A stretch of DNA of 64,000 nucleotides, from the NCBI GenBank assembly GCA_963770915.1, contig CAVYRG010000001.1:1-64000 (forward strand), read 5' to 3'. The translations under genes were made by a program, and so were the position numbers. Each line of letters opens with the position of its first letter. Position 1 is the first letter of the stretch. This DNA is from PALSA-270 sp963770915 (GTDB lineage: Bacteria > Acidobacteriota > Terriglobia > Terriglobales > Acidobacteriaceae). The notes under the pieces were generated by a model. The model was not told where the DNA came from. It worked only from the letters and a program-made list of their open reading frames with translations, and searched no databases. Positions 57,468-64,000 of this stretch are shown one piece after another.

Positions 57468-58295
57468 ATGCCGGAAGAAGAATCACCCACGCCGGAAGTG
57501 CACACCGGCGCCGAGAGCAACGCCGGAAAATGGATTTTGGTCGCGATTGCCGCGATCTACATTGCCGGATCGATTTACTTGCTGCTGGATTTGCGAGGCC
57601 AGATTGCGCAGCTGAGCAAAGATCAAAACTCCAGCCAAACCCAAATCGCCGAACTCGGCAAGCGTATGCAGTCAGCGGAAGCCGAAGCGGAAACGTTGGG
57701 CCATCAGCTTGGCTTAACTAAGAAAGACTTGTCCGATCGCGCCGCCGAACTGCAGCGCGCGCAAAAGGCCGCCGAGGCTCGCCTGGCGGAAGAGCAGAAG
57801 GAACAGATCAGCCAGGTCAATGGGGAAGTCGCGGGCGTGAAGACGGATGTCGGCGGAGTGAAAACCGATGTCGCTTCCACCAAAGCCGATCTTGAGGCCA
57901 CCAAGGCGAAGCTGCAGAGCGCAGTGGGAGATCTGGGCGTGCAGAGCGGTTTGATCGCGACTACGCGCAGTGATCTTGAGATCCTGAAGCACAGGGGAGA
58001 TCGCAACTACTATGAGTTCAGCCTGGTGAAGGGCGCCAAACCGCAACCGGTATCCACCATCAGCCTGCAACTCAAGAAGACCGATCCCAAGCGCGGCAAG
58101 TTCACACTGGAAGTGACTTCCGACGACAAGACCATCGAGAAGAAAGACCGCAATATTGCCGAACCGATCCAGTTCTACACCGGGCGCGATCGGATGCTGT
58201 ACGAGCTCGTGATCTGGACCATCGACAAGGGCAAAGCAACCGGCTATCTGAGCACGCCCAAGAGCGCGCCGGTTCCTGTAACGGCGGGACAGTAA
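57468..58295 (+). CDS. membrane-anchored coiled-coil protein, unknown function
   Basis: The 275-residue protein has one membrane helix (KWILVAIAAIYIAGSIYLLL). A long coiled coil (about 55-180) follows: LRGQIAQLSKDQNSSQTQIA, ELGKRMQSAEAEAETLGHQL and ELQRAQKAAEARLAEEQKEQ. A mixed beta-type domain closes it (YEFSLVKGAKPQPVSTISLQ; RDRMLYELVIWTIDKGKATG). The start at 57468 has GGAGG upstream; upstream in-frame starts at 57405 and 57432 give no sensible N-terminus. Function is unknown. The DUF421 gene follows 8 bp later. Confidence 0.7.
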   Translation: MPEEESPTPEVHTGAESNAGKWILVAIAAIYIAGSIYLLLDLRGQIAQLSKDQNSSQTQIAELGKRMQSAEAEAETLGHQLGLTKKDLSDRAAELQRAQKAAEARLAEEQKEQISQVNGEVAGVKTDVGGVKTDVASTKADLEATKAKLQSAVGDLGVQSGLIATTRSDLEILKHRGDRNYYEFSLVKGAKPQPVSTISLQLKKTDPKRGKFTLEVTSDDKTIEKKDRNIAEPIQFYTGRDRMLYELVIWTIDKGKATGYLSTPKSAPVPVTAGQ

Positions 58296-58303
58296 TCCCC
58301 TCC

Positions 58304-58825
58304 ATGTTTCCCGGCGGGCATGTTCTGATCGGTATCGTGATGAGGACGGCGGTGATCTACACCGTCGTCCTCCTCGGCGTCCGCCTGAGCGGAAAGCGCG
58401 AAGTGGGGCAGATGACTCCGTTCGACCTCACGCTGCTGCTGCTGATCAGTAACGCCGTTCAGAATGCCATGACCGGGCCGGATAATTCATTGATCGGCGG
58501 AATCGTGGCCGCAGCCACGCTCCTGGTCATGAACTATTTTGTCGCGGATGTTTCCGGCCTCAGCCGCCGCTTTCGCAGAGTGGTCGAGGGCCAACCCAGC
58601 CTTCTGATCCATGACGGGCAGGTGATGACTGAACATATGGCGAAGGAACGCGTCAGCAAAGACGAACTGGACCGCGCCCTTCGCGAACACGGCATCGCCA
58701 GCCCTCACGATGTTGCCCTCGCCGTGCTCGAAGTGGACGGCTCAATTAGCTGCCTGAAATACGACGAAATCAAGCCGGACGCGAGCACACACCTGGCGCG
58801 GCGAAAGTTTCTGCAGAAACACTAG
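58304..58825 (+). CDS. DUF421-family membrane protein
   Basis: The 173-residue protein resembles the YetF/DUF421 family. HVLIGIVMRTAVIYTVVLLG, SGKREVGQMTPFDLTLLLLI, SNAVQNAMTGPDNSLIGGIV and MNYFVADVSGLSRRFRRVVE are the family's membrane part and linker. A short soluble C-terminal part follows (LIHDGQVMTEHMAKERVSKD). The molecular function of the family is not established. The gene overlaps no neighbour and sits 8 bp after the coiled-coil gene. Confidence 0.85.
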   Translation: MFPGGHVLIGIVMRTAVIYTVVLLGVRLSGKREVGQMTPFDLTLLLLISNAVQNAMTGPDNSLIGGIVAAATLLVMNYFVADVSGLSRRFRRVVEGQPSLLIHDGQVMTEHMAKERVSKDELDRALREHGIASPHDVALAVLEVDGSISCLKYDEIKPDASTHLARRKFLQKH

Positions 58826-58897
58826 GGTTGATATAGCTGATGCCCACAGGACGGCTGAGCCTGTCGGACAGCCGAGGGCGCTGTCCCCACGTAATTT

Positions 58898-59488
58898 TCA
58901 TTTAGATAGCACGAGCGGAATAGGCTGTTCGGCAGGCCAAATCGTCACCGTCAAAGATTTGCGCTTGTTGAAGGTGTCGGCGTCGACAGGAAAACTCACA
59001 ATGACGGTCCCCTGCAACTCGCCGCCCGGCTGGATGGGAGTTTCCAGCTCCAGCGGATCGCGCGCCCCCTCCTTAAGGGCGGGGAAGGCCTGAAAGTAGC
59101 GGTCGAAATCAACGACGGAGGCCGCTCCATCGCTGTAGCTTTTGTCGGCTTCGAGATCGGCCTTGATGTCACGCACAACGTAGACGCTCTTGCCACGGTT
59201 GTGAATGGAAAGGCCGATAGCCACCATGACTTGATTCTGCCCGGGCAGTTGCACCATGACGATGTGGTCAAGGCTGCCGGTGGCGGTTTGCCGGGGCTTT
59301 TGCACCAGCGCGACCACGGCAGCGACTGCGGCGATGACCGCGATGCAGATCAGGACGATTTTCGTCGGGGGCAGATTCTTGCGGGCGGTGCCGAATTCCT
59401 CGCCAATGTCGAAGGGAATGGGCGGTTGAGACGTGTCCGGATTGGCAGGAGCTTGGGTGGGCGGGGAACTGGGTATTTCGTCGGGCAT
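58898..59488 (-). CDS. single-pass membrane protein of unknown function
   Basis: The 196-residue protein has a Pro-rich N-terminus (PDEIPSSPPTQAPANPDTSQ), a membrane helix (TKIVLICIAVIAAVAAVVAL) near residues 43-62, and a beta-rich outer domain (GSLDHIVMVQLPGQNQVMVA; GLSIHNRGKSVYVVRDIKAD; LELETPIQPGGELQGTVIVS). I recognise no family. It converges with the DUF421 gene. Function is unknown. Confidence 0.6.
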   Translation of the reverse strand: MPDEIPSSPPTQAPANPDTSQPPIPFDIGEEFGTARKNLPPTKIVLICIAVIAAVAAVVALVQKPRQTATGSLDHIVMVQLPGQNQVMVAIGLSIHNRGKSVYVVRDIKADLEADKSYSDGAASVVDFDRYFQAFPALKEGARDPLELETPIQPGGELQGTVIVSFPVDADTFNKRKSLTVTIWPAEQPIPLVLSK

Positions 59489-59624
59489 CGCGGCCTCGGG
59501 TTCGTAGCTATTCTATGCCCGTTTGCGGACTTCAAAATCTTAAAACGCAGAGAACGCGGAGAAGGGCCGCGGAGCAGGCGGAGAAAATCAAGTTCGGCTA
59601 ATTCTTTGAATAGCCCCCGACGCA

Positions 59625-61370
59625 CTACGGCGAGCCGTGCTTCATCGCCTTGGCGAATTTCTGAGCAGGTAGCGTGTTGAGCACGTCATCTTTGGTCAGC
59701 CAGGCGCGCCGGGCCTGCAACACTCCATAACGGATTTTTTCCAGATGGGAAGTATGGTGTGAGTCGGTGTTGATTACGATCTTCACCCCGTGCTGTTTCG
59801 CCAGCCGCAAGTGGCGGTCGCAAAGATCGAGCCGGTCGGGATAAGAGTTCAACTCCATCGCTACTTTTCGCTGGGCGGCGGCCTTGAGGACCGCATCCAT
59901 GTCGAGCGCAAAAGCCTCGCGGCGCAGCAGGAGCCGCCCCGTGGGGTGGCCCATCAGCGAAGTATTGGGATTTTCGATCGCTTTCAGGACGCGGTCCGTC
60001 ATCTCGCTGGCGCTCTGATTGAAGTGAGAGTGCACGCTGGCAATTACGATGTCCATTTGCTCCAGCACGGAATCGGAAAGGTCGAGCGTTCCGTCGGCGA
60101 GAATGTCCACTTCAATGCCGGCAAAGATCTTGATGCCGTCGATCTGCTGGTTGGCCGCGTGAATGCGCTGGATGTGCTGCACCGCACGCTCATCGTCGAG
60201 TCCATTGGCAAAGGCCAGGTTCTTGGAGTGGTCGGTGATGGCCATGTACTTGTATCCGCGGTCGCGGGCCGCTTCGGCCATCTCGGCAATGGTGTTACGG
60301 CCATCGGTTTCGACGGTGTGCATGTGCACGTCGCCCTGCAGGTCGGACCGCGTGATAAGCGTTGGCAGGGTATGCTCGGCCGCTGCGTCGATTTCCCCTA
60401 GGTTCTCCCGCAGTTCAGGCGGGATGTAGTCAAGCTTGAGCGCGGCGTAGATTTCCTCTTCGGTCTTTCCGGCGACAACTTTCTCATTATCCAATCGCGC
60501 CAGGCTGTATTCGCTAAGGGTGTAGCCCATTTTGAGGGCGCGCTGGCGAAGCGCAACGTTATGCGCCTTTGACCCGGTGAAATACTGCATGGCGGCGCCA
60601 AAGGATTCGGGCGGCAGCAGGCGCACGTCCACCTGCATGCCGCCGCGCAGGCGGAAGCTGACTTTGTTTTCGCCGCGCGCGATGATATCCATCAGCCCCG
60701 GCAGCTTGATGACATGCTCGATCAGTTGTTCGCGCTTGGCGTCATCGCTGCAAGCGGGGCCGCTCACCAGAATATCTAGGTCGCCGACGGTTTCGCGCCC
60801 GCGGCGCAGCGAGCCGGCGGGAGTGATCTTGCCGACCCCAGGATATCCCGACAAATGCGCGATGATCTTCTGCGCCTCGTTTTCGGCGGCATCCAGCAAG
60901 AACCGGCCGGCGATGCGGCGGTAATCTTGAATGGCTTTCAGCAGCTTTTGCTCCTGCTTTTCACCCATACGCGGCAGTTCGCGAATTTTTCCTTCCTGCG
61001 CCAGTTTCTCCACGCCTTCCAGATCGCTAACCTGGTACGCGCTCCAGATCAGGGCAATGGTCTTGGGGCCGAGTCCCTGAATCTTGAGGAGATCGAGCAT
61101 GGTGGGGCGGTACTTCTTGAGCAGCTCGGCATGCAGCGCCAGCCTTCCGTCTTTGAAGATTTCCTGCAGGTTCAGGAGCATGCCTTTGCCGATGCCGGGA
61201 ATGGCCAGCACGCTCTTGGGCTCGCCGATCAAATCGGCAATCTGTTGCGGAAGGGCTTCAATGGCCTGGGCGGCATTGCGATAGGAGCGGATGCGAAAGG
61301 AATCCTGCCCGTCGATCTCCAGCAGGTCGGCGGTCTCATAGAGAATGTTGGCGATGGCCTTGTTGTCCAT
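59625..61370 (-). CDS. polX: DNA polymerase/3'-5' exonuclease PolX
   Basis: The 581-residue enzyme is a family X polymerase with a C-terminal PHP phosphoesterase. The N-terminal helix-hairpin-helix parts (PKSVLAIPGIGKGMLLNLQE; KIQGLGPKTIALIWSAYQVS) are followed by the polymerase part. TPAGSLRRGRETVGDLDILV holds the acidic GDLD pair. The PHP part shows GDVHMHTVETDGRNTIAEMA, YMAITDHSKNLAFANGLDDE and FAGIEVDILADGTLDLSDSV. It acts in repair. Start at 61370. Intact. Confidence 0.94.
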   Translation of the reverse strand: MDNKAIANILYETADLLEIDGQDSFRIRSYRNAAQAIEALPQQIADLIGEPKSVLAIPGIGKGMLLNLQEIFKDGRLALHAELLKKYRPTMLDLLKIQGLGPKTIALIWSAYQVSDLEGVEKLAQEGKIRELPRMGEKQEQKLLKAIQDYRRIAGRFLLDAAENEAQKIIAHLSGYPGVGKITPAGSLRRGRETVGDLDILVSGPACSDDAKREQLIEHVIKLPGLMDIIARGENKVSFRLRGGMQVDVRLLPPESFGAAMQYFTGSKAHNVALRQRALKMGYTLSEYSLARLDNEKVVAGKTEEEIYAALKLDYIPPELRENLGEIDAAAEHTLPTLITRSDLQGDVHMHTVETDGRNTIAEMAEAARDRGYKYMAITDHSKNLAFANGLDDERAVQHIQRIHAANQQIDGIKIFAGIEVDILADGTLDLSDSVLEQMDIVIASVHSHFNQSASEMTDRVLKAIENPNTSLMGHPTGRLLLRREAFALDMDAVLKAAAQRKVAMELNSYPDRLDLCDRHLRLAKQHGVKIVINTDSHHTSHLEKIRYGVLQARRAWLTKDDVLNTLPAQKFAKAMKHGSP

Positions 61371-61492
61371 GGGCAGTCAAGCGCGAGCTTTCCGAATAAG
61401 TTACGAGGGCAGATTATGAAGGTAAGAGGAGAAAAAATACAAACGGGGCTTCCCGAGAGAATCCGCGAGCGGTCAGGTCTTAAAGTTAAACC

Positions 61493-61702
61493 TCAAGAAG
61501 CCTTGGTAACGTTGGCCGCCTGAGGACCTTTCTGGCCTTGCGCGATCTCGAACTCTACCTGATCGCCTTCTTGCAGGCTTTTGTAGCCTTCGGAGGTGAT
61601 GGCGCTGTAGTGAACAAAAACATCCGCGCCGTCGTCGCGTCCGATGAAACCATATCCTTTGGCGTTGTTAAACCACTTTACGATGCCTTTCAAGCGCTCC
61701 AC
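61493..61702 (-). CDS. cold-shock-domain RNA chaperone
   Basis: The 69-residue protein is a single cold-shock domain. The RNP1 motif is KGYGFIGRDDG and RNP2 is DVFVHYSAI, near residues 14 and 30. KWFNNAKGYGF and VEFEIAQGQKGPQAANVTKA are typical. The start is GTG at 61702 because GAGGGG lies 7 nt upstream and it gives the usual 67-70 residue length. The longer frame from TTG at 61750 would add 16 unlike residues and is not supported. Confidence 0.9.
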   Translation of the reverse strand: MERLKGIVKWFNNAKGYGFIGRDDGADVFVHYSAITSEGYKSLQEGDQVEFEIAQGQKGPQAANVTKAS

Positions 61703-61813
61703 AGACGCCCCCTCGGGCACGTACTCAAGCTCCGAGGCCGTGCCTTTCAATTTGGCTAATTGTCATGCTATTCGCGGAGCGCTGTCAAGGAGAAGAGGCC
61801 TAACCGGCGCGGG

Positions 61814-62392
61814 TTACGCTTTCAGGTGCCGCGCCAGCCAGAGAACGCCGGAGATGGTCTTCCCGTCCTCAATGCGGCCTTGCATGATCATGCGGACCAC
61901 TTGGGAAAGAGGAGTCATGCGAACTTGAATGGCCTCGTCGGCCTCGGGTTCGGCGGTTCCGGCGCGCAACCCGCGAGCCAGGAAAACCGACATGGTTTCC
62001 GCCACAAACCCCGGGCTGGCATAAAAGCGGAGAACCCTGCGCCAACTCTTGGCCGCGTAGCCGGTTTCTTCGCGCAGCTCGCGCTTGGCGGCGGCCAGCT
62101 CTTTCTCGCCTTTGTCGATGCGGCCGGCCGGCAGCTCCCAAAGATACTTCTGGGCGGCGTGGCGATATTGACGCTCGAGCAAGACGAGCGGCTCGGCGCC
62201 ACCCTCATCCACCGCCAGCACGACGACAGAGCCAGTGTGGTGAACGATGTCGCGGCGCGCCTGAATGCCCGAAGGTTCTCTTACCGTGTCGAAACTCACC
62301 CAGAACGCCGGGCCTTGATAGACGACGCGGGAAGAGAGGACACGCGCTTTGGTTTTGGAACGCGGAGACTTTGCGCGAGAAGGTTTGGACAT
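61814..62392 (-). CDS. NUDIX hydrolase, ADP-ribose pyrophosphatase-like
   Basis: The 192-residue protein carries the NUDIX box GRIDKGEKELAAAKRELREE, then TGYAAK, near residues 95-117. The Glu residues in RELREE hold the metal. YRHAAQKYLWELPAGRIDKG is the usual lead-in. The N-terminal basic stretch (SKPSRAKSPRSKTKARVLSS) is not part of the fold. The family hydrolyses nucleoside diphosphates linked to a moiety, with ADP-ribose as a likely substrate. It lies just upstream of the cold-shock gene on the same strand. Confidence 0.9.
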   Translation of the reverse strand: MSKPSRAKSPRSKTKARVLSSRVVYQGPAFWVSFDTVREPSGIQARRDIVHHTGSVVVLAVDEGGAEPLVLLERQYRHAAQKYLWELPAGRIDKGEKELAAAKRELREETGYAAKSWRRVLRFYASPGFVAETMSVFLARGLRAGTAEPEADEAIQVRMTPLSQVVRMIMQGRIEDGKTISGVLWLARHLKA

Positions 62393-62443
62393 AAGAACAA
62401 TATAAGGGAAGCGCGAAGATTCTGGGGTTGCGTTAGGGGTTCC

Positions 62444-63236
62444 TTAGTGGAGCATTACACGCTCGATCGCGCGAGCTTTTCCCGTGGCCTCGTCGCAATC
62501 CACCACCACGGCGCACAGCCGCACGTCGCCGGTCGCCGGCTCAAAGCGCACCGGCATGTTGTTTAGGAATTTGCCGACGACCAGTTCTTTTTGAACGCCG
62601 ATCACGCCATCGAACGGGCCGCTCATGCCTACATCTGTGATGTACGCCGTGCCTTCGGGTAAAACTCGCTCGTCGGCTGTAGGGACGTGCGTGTGCGTCC
62701 CGACGACCGCTGTTACACGGCCATCCAGATACCATCCCAGAGAAATCTTCTCCGAAGTAGCCTCGGCGTGGATGTCGACCAGAACGACCTTCGCCTTCAG
62801 GTGCTTGAGTAGCTCGTCGGCCACGCGGAAGGGGTCATCGTTGGCGGCCATGAAAACGCGCCCCTGCAGATTGATGACGGCGTAGGCGGCGCCGTTCTTC
62901 TGGCCTTCATACAAGCCCCAGCCGGGCATTCCGGCCGGATAATTCGCCGGCCGCAGCACTCGCCGTGCCGGAGTATGCGGGTTCGCTTCCGCGGATTCGA
63001 AAATAATCGACAATCTCTCGCTTATCCCAAATGTGATTGCCGGTGGTGATGACGTCGATTCCCAGCTCGAACAGGTCTTCAGCGAGCGGAGGGGTAATGC
63101 CGAATCCGGCGGCCGCATTCTCGCCGTTGGCGATGATTAGATCAATGGCATGCTGTTTGACCAGCTGCGGCAGGCGGTCCTTTACGATCGCACGGCCCGG
63201 CCGGCCAAAAATATCTCCAATGAAGAGTATGTGCAT
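62444..63236 (-). pseudogene. YmdB-like metallophosphoesterase broken by one extra base
   Basis: The gene is split between two frames. The first part begins MHILFIGDIFGRPGRAIVKD and reaches VITTGNHIWDKREIVDYF. The second part continues with ESAEANPHTPARRVLRPANY and PAGMPGWGLYEGQK, through AYAVINLQGRVFMAANDDPF, to VVGTHTHVPTADERVLPEGT and the stop. Removing one base from the AAAA run on the plus strand (63000-63003, TTTT on the coding strand) joins them as DYF-ESAEANP and gives a 263-residue protein, the usual length. All metal-binding motifs are present. Either a real frameshift or an assembly error is possible. YmdB-family proteins are phosphodiesterases linked to cyclic nucleotide or RNA signalling. 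Confidence 0.85.
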
Positions 63237-63294
63237 GGTCCCGTTGCGATGGTAACACGGCGATTTTGCGCGGTTGGCAGCAGGGCAACTAGAG

Positions 63295-64000
63295 CTACGG
63301 TGCAGGAGTAAGTTCTGCCGTCTTGAGAAAGTCGTAATTACCGGACGAATTCAGCGTGAGATTCGTTACCCGCTTCGACGCCACCATGACGTTATCCACG
63401 TACCACAAATTGATGTAGGGCAAGTCAACGGAAAGGATGTGCTGGATCTCCACGTAGAGCTGCCTCCGCTTTCCCCGATTGGATTCGTAAACCGCTTGAG
63501 CGATGAGCGAGTCAACCTGAGGATTTCTGTAGAAGCCGCGATTTGCTCCATTTGGCGCAAATTTGCTGGAGTCGAACGCGTACTGGAACATGTCCGGATC
63601 TTCATTGCCGCCCACCCAGCGCAGGGCGTATATCTGAAATTCGCCGTGGGTCACGTCGGCAAAAAAAGTGGCAAACTCGAAGGTGCGAATGTCGAGGGCA
63701 ATGCCGACGTCGCGCAATTGCTGCTGCAGCACCGCCGCCAGCAGACGCGGGCTTTCATCGGAAGAGGTCTTCATGGTGAGATGGAAGCGCACCCCATTCA
63801 CCGCGGGATATCCAGCTTCATCGAGCAATGCACGCGCGCGGGCCAGATTGTGGGCGCAGCCGGGACCGTCGTTGCTGAAGGCCCAACTCTCCGGCGGAAG
63901 AACGCTGGATGCAGGCCGAGCGAAATCACGCAGCAAATAGTGAATCATGGGCTGGCGATCGATGGCACAGGCAATCGCCTGCCGCACACGAACATCTTTG
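63295..64000 (-). CDS. peptide/oligopeptide ABC transporter substrate-binding protein, C-terminal part
   Basis: The frame is open to the window edge, so the N-terminus and signal peptide lie beyond 64000. The visible 234 residues match the SBP_bac_5 family. KDVRVRQAIACAIDRQPMIH opens the visible part, then LARARALLDEAGYPAVNGVR, LQQQLRDVGIALDIRTFEFA and RWVGGNEDPDMFQYAFDSSK. YVEIQHILSVDLPYINLWY is near the end. This part forms the second lobe of the periplasmic binding protein. Transporter genes are not in the window. Confidence 0.88.
   Translation of the reverse strand, partial: KDVRVRQAIACAIDRQPMIHYLLRDFARPASSVLPPESWAFSNDGPGCAHNLARARALLDEAGYPAVNGVRFHLTMKTSSDESPRLLAAVLQQQLRDVGIALDIRTFEFATFFADVTHGEFQIYALRWVGGNEDPDMFQYAFDSSKFAPNGANRGFYRNPQVDSLIAQAVYESNRGKRRQLYVEIQHILSVDLPYINLWYVDNVMVASKRVTNLTLNSSGNYDFLKTAELTPAP

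Noticed and set aside
61703..61750. TTG-started longer form of the cold-shock protein
   Set aside because: The extra 16 residues do not belong to the fold, and the GTG at 61702 has a better ribosome-binding site.
62990..63010. Programmed frameshift in the YmdB-like gene
   Set aside because: Only a T4 run is present, with no slippery heptamer or downstream stem seen, and the family does not use one. A simple insertion or sequence error is more likely.
1..64000. CRISPR array
   Set aside because: No regularly spaced identical repeats were seen. The REP hairpins are scattered and paired with RAYT genes.
1..64000. Prophage or integrative element
   Set aside because: No integrase, capsid, terminase or portal genes were seen. 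The tRNA-Arg at 53689-53765 is not followed by an integrase.

Overview
The window looks like a chromosomal segment of an Acidobacteriota (Terriglobia-like) genome. This is inferred from gene families and GC-rich codon use: an HTH plus beta-propeller one-component protein, many multi-pass glycosyltransferase-like proteins, a bacterial GH15 glucoamylase, an FHA-GAF-PP2C phosphatase with a STAS partner, and GC-rich intergenic hairpin repeats. No database search was run. All family names come from motifs read directly in the translations.

Layout. Positions 1-8000 are an accessory patch. It holds three copies (one cut by the window edge) of a REP-associated tyrosine transposase (RAYT) flanked by REP hairpins, and an IS110/IS1111-type insertion sequence with a 19/20 inverted repeat. 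Between them lie exported or regulatory genes: a secreted protein, an HTH/propeller regulator, an exported ankyrin protein and a lipoprotein. Positions 8300-26800 hold a Tad (Flp) pilus operon on the minus strand, in the order flp-cpaB-cpaC-cpaE-cpaF(tadA)-tadB-tadC-DUF192-TonB-like. It is bracketed by two paralogous GT-C-like membrane proteins and followed by four more GT39/GT87-like membrane proteins. The short flp gene (55 codons) is annotated here from the sequence.

Positions 26900-35600 carry a STAS / FHA-GAF-PP2C partner-switching pair, a sodium:solute symporter, a GH15 glucoamylase-like enzyme and a secreted phospholipase C/acid phosphatase-like protein. Positions 35600-42230 are a minus-strand histidine operon, hisI-G-D-C-B-H-F-A, without hisE. 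It is preceded by a complete attenuator: a consensus-like promoter, a 21-codon leader peptide with five consecutive His codons, a possible antiterminator and a perfect 10-bp terminator with a T-run. This is the strongest regulatory finding in the window.

Positions 42300-43500 hold hairpin repeats, a lone PD-(D/E)XK-type nuclease and a BrnT/BrnA toxin-antitoxin pair with a palindrome over its predicted promoter. Then come rpsO-pnp, an alpha/beta hydrolase, rdgB, a double-PilZ protein and cysK-cysE. After these are an unlisted 52-codon Cys-rich small gene and tRNA-Arg(ACG). Next are a copper P-type ATPase divergent from a small HMA-fold-like protein that lacks the metal-binding Cys pair, a DUF421 protein, polX and a cold-shock protein. 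The window ends with a NUDIX hydrolase, a YmdB-like phosphoesterase broken by one extra T, and the 3' part of a peptide-binding protein gene that runs off the window.

How it fits together: the Tad operon and the GT-C cluster may form one surface-appendage and glycan module (inference). The PilZ protein and the STAS/PP2C pair are candidate signalling inputs. The REP/RAYT/IS patch and the intergenic hairpins mark the mobile or repetitive layer of the genome.
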